In this document: positions 11,861-24,215 of the stretch, piece by piece
Layout: every line of letters starts with the position of its first letter
Position numbering within the stretch: the stretch's first letter is position 1
DNA from: Eumeta japonica
Taxonomy: Eukaryota; Arthropoda; Insecta; Lepidoptera; Psychidae
Assembly: GCA_005406025.1 (NCBI GenBank)
Contig: BGZK01001357.1
Location: 62,001-126,000, forward strand
Reading direction: 5' to 3'
Length of the DNA stretch: 64,000 bases
Position numbers and translations under genes: made by a program
The notes under the pieces: generated by a model
Databases searched by the model: none
What the model was told of the DNA's origin: nothing
Seen by the model: the letters and a program-made list of their open reading frames with translations, nothing else

Positions 11861-11867
11861 GCCCATC

Positions 11868-12095
11868 ATGTTTTCCGATGAAAAGACTGCCGGAGCCCAT
11901 CCACATCTCCGAGAAGTGGCTGACGTCCCGCCGCGTCTCGTGGTCGCGGGCTTTCACCGGCCGGGCCCGCGGGTCGGCGCGGTGAACTTCGTATTCCTCT
12001 GGCGTTTCGCTCACGTCCCCATAATTATGTACGTGCTGTCAATCCGGCCGGGCGCTTCGCTTTGCCGCAATTCAAGGCGGACCGAGATACACTGA
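11868..12095 (+). CDS. Small GC-rich ORF of 75 codons, unrecognised
   Basis: An ATG at 11,868 with A at position -3 opens a 75-codon frame ending in TGA. The product is rich in Arg, Pro, Val and His (MFSDEKTAGAHPHLREVADV at its start) with a weakly hydrophobic middle (FVFLWRFAHVPIIMYVLSI). No domain is recognised. No donor, acceptor or poly(A) signal frames it. The segment coincides with a GC island where stop codons are rare, so it may be spurious. It is listed because it is one of few ATG-led frames outside transposons with non-background composition. Confidence 0.12.
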   Translation: MFSDEKTAGAHPHLREVADVPPRLVVAGFHRPGPRVGAVNFVFLWRFAHVPIIMYVLSIRPGASLCRNSRRTEIH

Positions 12096-13195
12096 GCCAA
12101 AGAAATTAACCGTAGGACGACTTCCGACCGATAAGAAATTATAAATTTAGTTTTCTGTTCGTTTACTGTGTAAGAGGAAATTATTCACTGTAACGTTTCT
12201 CTAGACTGTCTTGATTTTGGTGATGGCTTTATTTATTTATTTTTTGATTATTTCATACGATACTGGTCGTTCGGACGATATCGTTACAAGTTATTAGTCA
12301 ACGTTAAAGCTCAAGGAATATATTACTCACGATTCATTGGGACTGCATAAAATTAATTCACGTCAAGTGTAACTTTTCTTATGGTTAAACAAGGAGCGGC
12401 TATGACCAAGTAATCAACCGCGCATTGCTTATAACCCTCCACGATCTATTTTCCCTCAGCGGCGAATTGATGTGTATTTTATCACATTAGTACATTTTAG
12501 AGAAGTTTATGATGATACGGTTAAAACATATACACACACACACTCACACACATAGAAGTAAAGTCGTTAAAAGGCGTTTATACCTAGTTGAAGTATCTAT
12601 ACCGGGTTGGAACCCTGACCGTGGGCGAATAGACTAATAATATTTTAATTTTATGCTAATAAGGTTTTAATTTAAGTCATAAATTGAAACACGTATTTGG
12701 ACTACATACCGAGCCTTCAGTCCCGGACCTCGTTACCGCATTCACGACAACGGCCCTTAACGGGCCCGATCCGACTCGACCAGTGTTGTTGCTACGGCGA
12801 CCGAACCGGCATATAGTTAGCTCCAGAGCCCTCCGAACGGACATAATATTGTGGAGTATTGACCCGAAGTCGCAGATGTTATATAATGAATTTTATGAAC
12901 TTATTTCACATTGTATATAGGTATAAAATATAATCGATTTTAATTCATGCCATTTACTTTTATTTACACTGCAAAATACATTTCATCGCGACTTCGTTGT
13001 GGAAGATATTTTTAGTTAAAAATGTCGATATGCGAGAGCGTGTTCCGAAATAGCCGAACTATACATACGAGATGAGCTGATTTTGCGCCGGCTTGTAAAG
13101 GACAGATTCTGCGTTCAAGACATCGAACCATACCGTGGCAACTTTAAACTTGAATAAACTTTTTCTTTTTCATGAATTCTCTTATATTTTTCGTG
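12096..13195. other. Noncoding stretch with a short CA repeat
   Basis: An interrupted CA microsatellite lies at about 12,530-12,552. A patch at 12,700-12,860 is moderately GC-rich and open, but without exon signals. Nothing else is supported. Confidence 0.4.
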
Positions 13196-13395
13196 GCTCG
13201 ATAGTACGAGTTCGCGGCATGAAGACGCCGGCGTCTCCGTGTGTCGGTCGGTCGCGGCGCCGGCGCCTATTCGCCAGTTCGCTCGGAACGGATTTATTTA
13301 TTCCTCGCTCGTCTGTGATCTGCGCAAAGTGCATTCGCTCGGTCACGTACGACTCCAAATGCGATTTCTTGGGAGGAAACCTCTGTGTTTAGTTT
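13196..13395. other. GC-rich island
   Basis: The core (GCGGCGCCGGCGCC near 13,253-13,267) is open in two overlapping + frames, which argues for composition rather than a coding constraint. CpG retention could indicate a promoter or regulatory island. No TATA or Initiator arrangement convinces. Confidence 0.25.
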
Positions 13396-13589
13396 TAAAT
13401 ATTATTATTATGCTTGCGTATACGCGTATCGCGTCAGATTTTAATGACCGCACTGCTCAGATATACGCTCCCACAAACTTTTTAGTACGGATTTTTAGCT
13501 TGTATGTCAAATGTTGGCCCAGAATGGGTTGGCAACTGCTAACGATATTGTCACCAATGAGATGACAATGTAGTCGGGACCGACGTTTT

Positions 13590-13745
13590 AACGTTATGTC
13601 CCAGGCACAGAGAGAGCGACTGGTTTAATTCAGTCCAAACCATTAAGACCCTAAATTGAAAATTCATTGGTTAATTCGGCCGGATTCAAACCATTCACTT
13701 CCCGCTTCAAAAGCAACGCTTTTATTAATTGAGCCACCATCGCTG
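13590..13745 (-). repeat. tRNA-derived SINE
   Basis: On the minus strand the segment beginning at 13,743 reads GCGATGGTGGCTCAATTAAT (box A-like TGGCTCA) and, about 45 bases on, GGTTTGAATCC (box B, 13,683-13,693). This is the split RNA polymerase III promoter of a tRNA-derived SINE. The body runs down to about 13,590. The tRNA-like head does not fold into a convincing cloverleaf, so it is not called as a tRNA gene. Its head resembles that of the 41.4-kb copy in spacing but is a different subfamily. Confidence 0.6.
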
Positions 13746-16700
13746 TTATACACGTCATATGAATATTATAAAGAATGTTGTCTTAATTGACTTAATGACA
13801 GACGAAACTACTGAAGTTCGAAACACGAAACGTTGACAGCAGGTTTCTCTTAAAACGTAGACAAGCTACAAGAAAATAGTTTTAAGAAATTCGGTTACTG
13901 TTGCAGTAAGCCTAAGGAAGTAAGGTGTGTGATGAAAGTTTCTAAACCTTTCATTTTTTAAATTGGAAATCAAAAATTATGTTGGAACATTACATAAATT
14001 AGTTATAATGTTTGATGTTTTATAATATATGTCTCAATATATTTTTTTTTTGGAAAATCCACCTCTCACAAAGTGCTATTTTCATAAACAACTGTCGTTT
14101 CGACATTTTGAACAGAAATAACGTAACAAAACGTCGTTTCTATAAAATTCAATCTAGATCAGATAATGCTGAGGATCAATGTATTACGAATCCTTAAAAA
14201 ATTCTACAAGTAATACAGATTTCAATAAAACTAGTAAATCACTTAAAGACTGCCATCTATTGACGTAAGAGGATAGACCCATTAAATATACCGATATGAC
14301 ATAACGTTGTCAAGTATAAAGGTATTTACATATTTGATTCTCTAGTCTTAGGCTTAACCACCTTTTTATCTATAATAAAAGTCGTCACGCCTAATTATTA
14401 TAAGATTTCTACAATGTTTTTAATCTGAACTTTCGTAAATTCAAATTTACCCCCAATTCTAGAATCGTAGCCAAAAATTGCAACCCTTGCTAAGCCGAAG
14501 CAGCCTAGTATTTATCTGAATTTAGAACCTTATATAGTGTTAAAGAATGAGGGCCGATTGGAAGATCTTATGAATACCGTCTTATTACCAATATGCTTTT
14601 TCCTGTCTAAAAACGGTCAATTTTTTTCTATACATCACTTAAATGTAAAAGATAAGAATCATAATGTTTTATTAAGTAAATTTCAATGCAAATAACATAA
14701 ATACGAACCTTTTTTTTTTTTTCGAGAAAAAAAACCGATATTAAGGGTCCGTAATGTGCCGTGATAAAATTTAAATCATTGCTAATGGTTTTACTTTTTT
14801 TTTAACGAAGCGGAACCCTCGAACGCTGCTTCGATTCGCACGTTAAAAATTCGAAAAAGCGGCGAGCTTAATTAGCGGTCGTATCGGGTGTTACGTCCAC
14901 CGTACGCGGCGGAGATTTGTCGCGCAGGATAACGGCGCGCGCCGTATACGGCCTACGTCAATTTATCCGTCTTAACACTCCGCGCATTGCGCACAAACAA
15001 TTTATTAACATGTCTCTTTTAATACGACACATTTCTCTACAACGTTCCGGGTTTCATTTACGCGCGGTTCCATTTCAATTTTCAGCAACTCACGGTCAGC
15101 AATAAGCAATATATTCTTAATTATGTTCCGGTCCGTTATCTTTTTCATTTCTTAATCGAGTCGAACGCGACGAAATACGAATTGAGAGGTACGTTATTTT
15201 AAGAAAAAAAAAAAAAAAATCGATGAGAAAATGCTTGCGAGCGTCAGTGACACGATGCAGATAACGATTATCAATAAATACATTGTCACCATTAACGCGT
15301 CAAGTCTGATTTGTTTTAAACTTTGCCTTATTGAATTTAGACGCCCGATCCGATTCGTCGGGTACAGCTGTCAACTTCAACGTCAAAGACGCGTTTTCGG
15401 CTCCGGCAACTAAATAGCGATAACCATTTAACAGATTAACGTATAATCTGTCAACGTACCAACTACATCTCCCGCCGTGGCGTGAGTGCTGCATTAATCT
15501 CAAGGGTATTGCTCTCCACCGCCGTGGGATGTGTTGTGTGTGTATGGTGTTTTATGTCCGAACGATCGCAGACTAGTTTGTGCGTAGTCCGCATTACGGA
15601 GTAGTCCGCGTATCCATTTCGTTATCCGACACATGAAAAAGCAAAATTAAGTACATTTTAATTCTGTGCTTTTAATATATACTTTATTAAAAAGTCATGA
15701 TAGTTTTATCAGTATTGCCATATATTTTAATTTAGAACGGTTAAAATAATTTTAATTTACCCCATCAAAGCGCGCATTGCTAACGATATTATGTTTCACA
15801 AATATACAACGCACACTTAAACTTCTAGGAGCCAAAAGTAACGCGTGGATAAAATAACTATACAACGTAACAAGCAATTGTACCACTTCGTATTAACTGG
15901 TGTTATTTGCATAGGGTGTCTAAAATGAAGAGTTTCGTTTCTTATTTACTTTTTAGGTTAAACTTAATCCCATTCCATTATAATCCGAAGTATATAAAGC
16001 AACTAATGTGACGGATAACATACAAAGTTCCATATTTTGTATAGAGCCATATTCCTTGGCTAGATAGGTATCACAAAATTAAAAATCAATACAAGTTGTA
16101 TAAAAAAGTTAAATTAATACCTTTCCTTTCATTTATTATTTTTTTATTTATCTTGAAATTTTTGGTACCATCGCTATAACTGGCATATAATTGAAATTAT
16201 GTTTAAAAAAGTCAAACACATAAGACTAAAAAAATACAAGTATAGAAACCAAATGACTAAAATCAAAATATTTTCGTTATATTACTATATACTACGTATA
16301 TATTACTTTTTGACGATAAAATACGATTTTTTTATGTCATATTGATACGAAGCTTTGGCAAGTGTAAGGGCGGCTAATGCGTTCGAGACGTACAAAAACA
16401 TATTAATGCGTAAGAATTACAAGTACATAATTATTACAAAAAATTGTATCATGCGTTGTTACGGAAAATGTATAATACTTTTTGTACACTAATTTTGCCA
16501 AAAAATTTCCTGCAGTAATAACAGTTTTTGAGAAATTTAGCATTAAACTTATATCACACTGCGAACAACGGTAACACTTTCTTAGGATTCGGCCGCCGGC
16601 TGTCATTAGAAATATGCTTAATTAATTCGGAAATTATATGTAATGCTATATTACTCATAAACTATAGTTCAATTACTATATTTTATTTCTTTAAATCTGG

Positions 16701-16765
16701 TCTAAAGAAGGAGATGCTTATGTTTATTTACGAAAAAGCGCATGATCCTTTTAATTTTTACCTAA
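13746..16765. other. Noncoding stretch
   Basis: A few GC-richer patches (14,880-14,960 and 15,340-15,620) have open frames on both strands and no paired splice sites. Poly(T)/poly(A) runs occur at 14,710, 14,795 and 15,205. No RNA gene or repeat family was identified with confidence. Confidence 0.4.
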
Positions 16766-16768
16766 ACT

Positions 16769-16970
16769 AGCTTTTGCGTACGGCTTCGTCAGAGTAGATA
16801 TAAAACGATGAAAAATTTTTTTGTATAGCATTTGCGGAAAATCCGTTCTTAGCGGGAGTCTACGTCCCGAAAAGCGTAACTATGCCAAAGTTCAAGCCAA
16901 TCGGACCTAAAGTCTCGGAGATTTCGTCAGTCAGTCGGTGGTGTTTCGCTTATGTATATATAGAGATTGT
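16769..16970 (+). repeat. Interspersed repeat, CTAGCTTTTG family, copy 1
   Basis: It begins CTAGCTTTTGCGTACGGCTT and contains GTTCTTAG-G-GTCTAC-T-CCGAAAAG, then AGTTCAAGCCAATCGGACCT. It ends in GGTGTTTCGCTTATGTATAT. Copies at 30,288 and, inverted, at 54,445 share the same order of blocks. This is a very common noncoding lepidopteran repeat, possibly derived from an RTE-type LINE tail. There is no coding capacity. Confidence 0.65.
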
Positions 16971-18125
16971 AATAGCAATCGGCCTTACAAACTAAAAATC
17001 CTCATTCCTTAAAAGCGGCCCAACGGAGCCGCACCAAAACCGGCTTTCTGTATATGTCTCATTTTCTCGTTACCGATGCGAAAACATCATCCTTCTGAGA
17101 ATAGCTATGGAATATTTTTTTTGTATTAATCGAACTCGCTGCGGTCAGATCTCGACTTCCGATCCTACGCGACATTATCTCTACGCCTTAAACAAAATGA
17201 CGAATCAATTCTAATAAGCGGCATTTCATGTCGTCGGTTTTGATTATTGTTTTGCCCTCGTGAAACGTCATTGTATATCAAAGTTTCATTAGTCAAAATT
17301 AGACTCTCTAAACCGTCAATTAAGTGTCATTTTCATTCGGTGTGGAAGCTTATTATGTTTTTAATCTTAATTAATTCAACTTTATTATGTTGCACTTAAA
17401 AGCTTTTTAACATTGAGGAGTATTAAGTGATTTTACGGCAAGATACTTATTAAATAGTTGTTAAATCTTAACTTTATCATTTCTAATTAAACGAGCGTCT
17501 CGTTTTCAACATAGAAGCAATTTTGGAGCTCTTGTGACTGCTTCGCGCCAGCATTAAAATGTATGTAAATGTATGAAAATGTATATTAAGTCATCTTTAT
17601 ATATGTTATGTATTATAGTATGTTATAATATTGTGATGTATTATTTTATATTACATGGTATTTATAAAATAATTAATGTTACGGAGTCCTATAGTAGTTA
17701 ATTTGAAGTAGTTAATAGACTCGAATACTACAGATCAGAGATTGCTCTTTTTTTATATCGCTTTTTATGTAGTTATGTTAATATTCATTCAGATTGCAGT
17801 CGGCATTTTTGGTTGTCACAAATTCAGTTTGCATCAAGATTAATAATAATAACAGATCGAAACCATTTTGATAGAAAGGAGGATATTTGTGAATATGATA
17901 CAAATAGGCACTTCTTGATTTATATAGAGAGAGTTCTTAATTTATGAGGCGTTGTGATCTGTGTGTGATTACGTTATGGCAATTGTCTTTGCAGATACCA
18001 TATGAAATAGTTTTGCTCTTTATCGTTTTCATGAATACGGGTGTTAGTGTCAGCAAGTGCCAAGCTCTCCACAACACTTTCCTTCGCCATTGAAAGCAAC
18101 TGGCATTCTCTATACTAAGGAAAAC
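16971..18125. other. AT-rich noncoding stretch
   Basis: Locally reiterated words such as AAATGTATG occur near 17,560-17,585. Nothing else is recognised. Confidence 0.4.
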
Positions 18126-18129
18126 TTAA

Positions 18130-18187
18130 TAGCATTTCTAGCTAACTAGAAGATATTATTATATCTTCTAGTTAGTTCCCAGTGCTA
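18130..18187. repeat. Short hairpin with 15-bp perfect stem
   Basis: The arms 18,142-18,156 and 18,161-18,175 are exact reverse complements (CTAACTAGAAGATAT) around a 4-base loop. After a symmetric 7 x 7 mismatch, TAGCA at 18,130-18,134 pairs with TGCTA at 18,183-18,187. No flanking duplication is visible. It may be a remnant foldback element or an unremarkable palindrome. Confidence 0.5.
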
Positions 18188-18189
18188 TA

Positions 18190-20825
18190 ATAATATAAAT
18201 AAGCATTTGATTTCACCACACATCACCGGATTTTATAATCCTGTTTTATATAATGACGTGGTATACATTTTTATATTTTTTCGTCACGAAACTGAAAATT
18301 CCATTAAATTAGTTATCGAATTGTTTTCATTAAAAAAAAATCTATGTGGAGTTTATATATAGAAAAGGCAATAATTCCAAATATCGCTGGATTCTATCTG
18401 TAAAAGAAAATGTAAATAACGCGTCGCGTTTATTACAGACTTGACGTAACTTAAACTTACACCTGCCTACCTACTTCCCAAGTGAGCAGAGACCACAGAT
18501 ACACAATAACGATCTCCCTTAGATGCACACTGGTCCTTAGATAACTTTACTTCACTTTATGTGTATTGATGCACATCGTATGCATATCGATGTATGTATA
18601 ATATCGTAATTTATATTGATGTACTGACATCGAAAAATCGTTTCATAGAAACTCGACGATTGCGGGCCGGGCAATTCTTTAATATACCACCGATATAGTG
18701 TGCATAAAGTATTGTTACCCAAACATTTTTTTTTTCTGAAAGGCATTTAAAGAGAATCGATTTTTATTGGCACGAGCAATGATAGCGACGAGAAATAGTA
18801 TTACTCACCTCTTGCTAATATTTATATTACTAACAAAAGTGGCACATTACCAATAGAAGGTTACATAATCATCGATATGAAATATATACTTTAAGGGATA
18901 AAAACATAAATAAACCATTATCCTGAAAGGCCGGCAATGCGCTCACGAATCCTCTAGGGTTGTAGTTGTCGATGGGCGGCTGTGACCATTCATTTTCCAA
19001 TGATCCACATGTTCATTTGCCCCATATAAATCATATAAAAAAATATAAGCTTAAGATTGAAATCGACTAAAATAACGCATCGATTGTTAAATCGCTACAT
19101 TGTAAAATACATCGATGTCGGTGTGGGTGGCAACACGATTTTGTCCTTAAATTTTGAACATTACTGGTAATTTGAACAATATATTGTTTAAGATACAGGA
19201 CAGTAAAATATTCCTCAACTCGCCAAACTGTACTGTCGAATTTAGATTTTTAAATAAATGATACTACAACTCATATTATGTAGGAAATCATAATCATTTA
19301 TAAATAAAAAAACATTCAAATAATTATGTAGTACATTACATTGTGTCGGAAAATTCTTGTCGTTCATATTCACCGTTTTAATAAATTCACTGTATGAACG
19401 CAATAAACAGTGTTGCTTTCGCAGCGTGAAAGCCTCCCGCTGTCTTGCATTGTGATGCTTCCAAATCGGGCAGATCGCATTTCACTAACAATGTGCAAAT
19501 GGTCATTCGCATGCGTTGAATCTATCTTAAATATTTTATTTATTACTTACGTCGAGAAGACGTGATCGAAATTTATTGCATTTTATTTGGCGAAATTAGG
19601 ATGAAAACGTGACACCACGAAATCTTGTAACGAGTATCAAAAGTTAAATCGAAATTAAAATAATATACACGTTGAGTATATATATATATACTGAACCTAG
19701 TTTTATGCTAAGTAAAATTAACATCTGAATATTTGTATGAACATTTTGATTCGCATAAAACCATTATAAATATATTGTTAAAATCGTAGCTATGTTTCGC
19801 CAAACCCGTGTTCAATTCATTTCTTTATTGCCTATTTGAAGAAGGGAATTCACTGCACCCACTTAAAAACCGATAAATGAAATGGTTCACAGTCGAATCT
19901 CGAGAATTTTTAATCCGGTGCATGACGAAAAAAGCGCAATAATCCTTATACGGGCTGATTCATTAACCCCGTCAGAAACCTGCGCCTGCGCCGCATCCGC
20001 GAAACTCGCTACCAAGAGAAAATCGTTGTTAAGATAAGCAAAAAAAATAGTGTTGACCGTTCTCGCCGCGGAGCTTTTCATTCTCAACGCGGCGGTGTCG
20101 CATCCACTTCATTAAACTCGAGCGCGAAATGGAATCTTAAGTTGTGGACGAGACCGTGGATTTGTTTCATTACGTATTTATTTTATACGTTTTCAATTAC
20201 CGTCTCGACTACCGTCGTTTGTCCGACACTCGGTCGAGAATGCGCGAAGCTTCCGAGATCTCTGCGTACGTTGCAGTCTCTGTGTCAACTAACCAGATCA
20301 GAAAGTGTCAAAGGACGCGTATCGCTTCTATCGGGTTGTGTTGCATCATTCGTCTGCTTTATTCTTTATTTCTTTTTTGTACACACACCTCTTTGTTATG
20401 TTGTTTTTTTTTTTATTTATTTAATTCGTCGATCGCGTTTCTACGACTAGTTATATAAAGAGAGACTGTGCAAATTATATAAAAAGAGGCTTAGGTTTTT
20501 CATTTTAATATCGGTAAACATCTGGGTTTAAAATATGTCTTAACTACTTAATTTAAAATTTATTTTACTATGATTAATATTTTTTCTCACTACTATTTCA
20601 ACGACAGTGTCGGAATCCTTTTACCTACAAAAGGAATTCCACTGTTCTCCAGATACTTTTTGTCGTACAACTAATTCTGTAAGCCAAAAATGGAAAATGA
20701 AAATATTACTAGGCACTATAAACATTTCGTGATGATGCAACTGCTGCATCATGCTGCTCCATTATTCTTGCCCTACCTCCACACAAAACAACTGCAACCT
20801 AACAGGACAAGCTAGAGTGCAACTC
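18190..20825. other. AT-rich noncoding stretch
   Basis: Between 19,900 and 20,300 the sequence is moderately GC-richer and open in two + frames at once, without exon signals. A short TA run lies at 19,677-19,690. No feature is supported. Confidence 0.4.
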
Positions 20826-21010
20826 TTTCCTTTTAACACTAGCGGCGCGCACGCCTGCGCGTACGCCGCGACGTGACCGCGATACGCTGACGCAGACACG
20901 CTGCTGCATATTTATCTACACCGTGATTAATATCCTCACGAGCGGGGATGAAGACGGCTTCCGGCCACCGTCGACAAATTAATCACATGAACATTTAGAT
21001 ATCGCCGTCC
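20826..21010. promoter_or_regulatory. GC-rich, CpG-rich island
   Basis: Repeated GCGC/ACGC words (CGGCGCGCACGCCTGCGCGT near 20,844) are followed by GTGATTAATATCC and AAATTAATCACATG, homeodomain-type cores. The layout is similar to the 2,040-2,320 island. No reading frame with splice sites is present. A regulatory role is inference only. Confidence 0.2.
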
Positions 21011-21640
21011 GACCGACTTTGGAATGTTTTCAATCTTACTCCAAAATCGTGTTATATATGTCAGGTTACTTAGTACAGCTGTTGAGTGCGCACCCTCGTC
21101 CGAATTAATTTAAGGGAAACACGAAGGACAGGTACATAGTAGATATGTTTCATGTCTCGATTTCTATAAGCGGGCTTAAGACATCCACATTCCTTTGTAA
21201 AAGGCCTGCGACGCACCAGTGACTTCGTTGAGATGGCTCGTAGGCTCACTCGCGCTTTAAAAATTCTATAAAATAAAAACGGATACAATCGATTATATTA
21301 TTCTCTTCATACATGCTTATATATCAAATTTTAAAATAGCAAAAAGCATTTTAATAATTTTATTTGAGTTTGCTTGAGACACGACACTTGAAATTAATAC
21401 GGATGTCAGTATGACGACAATAATCTTGTTGGCTGTGAATAAAAAATGACAAAACGTGATATATATTATTTTTTGTTGTATATATAAATGTATATATATA
21501 TATAGGATACTTAAAATCTTTCAACGATATTGACAAACAAAAATTCAAGTTTGGCAATATTGACTGTTTTATTTCATCTATACATAAAAGTGCGTAGATA
21601 CAAAATGTTATTTTATTATAAATTTAAGCCTCTAACTCAG
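21011..21640. other. AT-rich noncoding stretch
   Basis: A short TA microsatellite occurs at about 21,480-21,505. Nothing else is recognised. Confidence 0.4.
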
Positions 21641-21644
21641 AAGA

Positions 21645-22087
21645 GTAAGAAAAAACCAATGGCCAAAAGCAAAAACCAAATTCACTGAGATTCATCGATC
21701 GTTTCATACAAGCTCGCCGATTTCTTACGCTCGCAATTTGTCCATTCTTTAAATATGCCACCAATTTGGTCGACACACGATTTTCTAGACAGATCCTGGT
21801 AAACCTTTCCATCACACGCATTCGCTGTACGTATACTTATTTCCCAGTCCATTTTCATTCGTCTTCTTCAAATAACCAAACCATCGCAACATAAGTATTT
21901 TTGACTCTAGTCACCACATCTTCCTTCAAACGATATCGTTCTCTGACAACACAATTCCTAACCATATCTTTCAAATACGCTCCACACATACTACGCAGGA
22001 ATCGCATCTCCATTGCATTGATTCTACTTTCATGTTTCTTCTGCCACACCCGATTAACGCACATAATCATAGGAACCAGAACTCCGG
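21645..22087 (-). pseudogene. Reverse transcriptase C-terminal fragment of an RTE-type LINE
   Basis: On the minus strand, 22,070-21,855 translates to a stretch with VWQKKHESRINAMEMRFLRS, then MCGAYLKDMVRN, VVRERYRLKEDVVTRVK and MVWLFEEDE. This is the conserved C-terminal region of lepidopteran RTE-like endonuclease/reverse transcriptases (usual form MEMR-LR-MCGVSLKD...RWFGH.ER). After a frameshift near 21,850 the homology resumes in another frame as STKLVAYLKNGQIASVRNRR and ACMKRSMNL, matching the terminal DQIGD-LK-GQ-RNRRACMKR block. The catalytic fingers and palm domains are absent. This is a 5'-truncated, frameshifted relic. Confidence 0.75.
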
Positions 22088-22765
22088 GATAGGTAGTAAG
22101 TACTAATATGTATTGATATCCAAAAGCTTTTTAGTGCTGGAGTGGCCACCATTAAATGGTCTAAAATGACTATCAAATATTAATATGTTGATCTTAGACA
22201 AACCAGTCAAATAGATAATGTGCTAATGAAAATCAAACGTTGTATGGCTGAACCTAAGACTACTTTTCATAGGTACTATCGACTTATAAAATAATATTTT
22301 AAAACGATACAAGAAAAAAATCAAAACAGGATTAAGCATGCATAGCTGTTAAGAATGTAGATGACATTACTATCAACTACGTAAAAAGTAACACACCCAG
22401 GGATGTAGACAGAAATGGCGGCTATAACCTTATTAATATTTTTTTTCTGTTTTTATTTTTGGATTCTTTTGCGGTATGCTTTACTATTTTGTAAATCTAT
22501 TAACTTTTTGTTATTTCTTTTCATTGTGTGAAACAGTTTTTGCAGCTTCTTCTTCAATCACGAGTTTTCTTACAAATATTATATTTCCACACAATTATTT
22601 TTTTTATAAATCATTCTCCTAATTGTGATTTGATAAGTCATTCTTTTAATTATCTCGAAATAGAAGGCTATTCTTACAATTTCACGGTACATCTAGGAAA
22701 CGGCTTTTTTTTTTGCATTGGAAAATCTATAATATAAACAAAATACGCTATAGATATATGATATT
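22088..22765. other. AT-rich noncoding stretch
   Basis: No feature is supported. T-rich runs lie around 22,440 and 22,705. Confidence 0.45.
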
Positions 22766-22769
22766 ATGT

Positions 22770-22923
22770 TACAGTACAACGCACGGAACTTTACCGTTGT
22801 GAGGATAGTCACGAGAGTGTCGCAATGGCGTAAAGTTGGCGCGCGGCAGAGAAGAAGGAAGGGTCGGGGATTAGATCGTTCGCAAGCAATTCAAAGGGGC
22901 AAAGTTTCGTGCGTTGTACTGTA
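22770..22923. mobile_element. TA-flanked MITE, 150-bp core with 24-bp terminal inverted repeats
   Basis: The left end 22,772-22,795 (CAGTACAACGCACGGAACTT plus TACC) and the right end 22,898-22,921 are reverse complements with two mismatches in 24 bases. Both are bounded by TA (22,770-22,771 and 22,922-22,923). A TA target-site duplication and an end beginning CAGT are typical of Tc1/mariner-type nonautonomous elements. The interior is GC-richer than the flanks, contains AAGAAGGAAGGGTCGGGGAT, and has no open frame of note. The element looks structurally complete. The family is not recognised. Confidence 0.7.
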
Positions 22924-24070
22924 CTTGATCTATATGTAATTTTAAGATGTTCATTTTGAGTACAGTTTATTTTAACACGTTCTTTTCAATGGATTACATT
23001 ACGGTAACTTGCACGTGAACAGTTGCTTTTAAGAAAAACATGTTTATCTACCGTTAAACGAGGCCTTATCGCATTATGGTATTTAGTCAGAAACAACCAT
23101 AAGATTTAGCATGTCTACACAATATGGTATAATGTTCTATCGAATATGCTGTTAGGGTTAATAAACGTAGACCTGACGGAACATCTAGTGACTTTGTTGT
23201 ACCTTTTCATGATTTACTATAAGAATGCACAAAAGATCTGTAAAACAATTAACTTTTGGGACGAACCTCTGAATTCCGTTATATTCGATTTCAGAAACCT
23301 CAGTGAACTGCGAAAAGCCCATAAAGCTAAAAAAATGTATAAGTAGCTATATTCTTGCATGCTCATTGTATTAAATATTGTAGACATATATGCCTATGCT
23401 TCTCAATAAGAAAAAAATACAAGTCATAGAATAAATAGTCAAACTAGCTTCTCCTAAAACTTTAAAATGTCGACAAAGTCGATTTTCAAAGATTTGACTG
23501 AAAACAATAAACCCTTCGAAATTTCCTAAAATTTCCGGAAATAGAACAATAATTCCGAACTAGTCATTTAAAATTCTATATAGTGAAACACTCAACCAAA
23601 CACTCAACCTTTGCTTCGGTAGAAAAGTTGAAATAGCTTTAGATTGCGATCGTTTTTCGGCAATGAAAATCGCAAAGCGATAAATTGCCAAATGTCTTTT
23701 CGCTTGGAATCTATCTTCTTGAAGTTTAAAATAAACTTTGGTACCTACAGTTCCGGATCCCAATACCCGAAGCTATAGTCTAAAAATTTATGAGTAAGTA
23801 TCCTACAATCAATAAATATTTTATAATTTTTCTATTGATTTACAATAAATCAAATAAAATTTTATGATTTTACAACCATGTCTGTTGTTATAACAGTAGA
23901 TGTTTGTAGTATATAAAATATAAAATCTCTGAACACCATCATCGTTTAATAGCTCATCGCCAAACTTTGCAACATTCAGGTGTTTGACATGGAGAAGCTC
24001 TTTTTTATGTTATACCCGCTAGTATATATTTATCTCCGACTTTGTCCGCATATTTGTATTATTGATTCGG
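22924..24070. other. AT-rich noncoding stretch
   Basis: No gene, repeat family or notable structure was recognised. Confidence 0.4.
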
Positions 24071-24179
24071 ACTACTACCTCGCTTCTAAAAATACTGTTA
24101 CTGATAGAAAGCGCTACACTATCCCCAAGTAATATAGCCAGAGGAAGAAGATGATGAGGAAGGAACACGTTCTACATCC

Positions 24180-24215
24180 ACGCAAGCGAAGTCGCGGGCG
24201 GATAGCTGCATTTTC
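24180..24215 (-). repeat. Possible end of a CTAGCTTTTG-like repeat
   Basis: The minus strand reads GCTATCCGCCCGCGACTTCG followed by CTTGCGTGG. This is the phrase that usually follows the opening of the lepidopteran repeat seen at 16,769 and 30,288. The rest of the copy, which should extend to lower coordinates, is too diverged to delimit. Confidence 0.3.

Noticed and set aside
13135..13565. Two overlapping + strand open frames of 85 and 108 codons
   Set aside because: They overlap in different frames through a GC island. The second continues into AT-rich DNA with intron-like residues. There is no start or splice evidence.
13683..13743. Possible tRNA gene (box A and box B on the minus strand)
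   Set aside because: No acceptor stem or cloverleaf can be formed, and a SINE body follows. It is classed as a tRNA-derived SINE.
20732..20752. Small palindrome ATGATGCA...TGCATCAT
   Set aside because: Only eight or nine base pairs. This is expected by chance in 64 kb.
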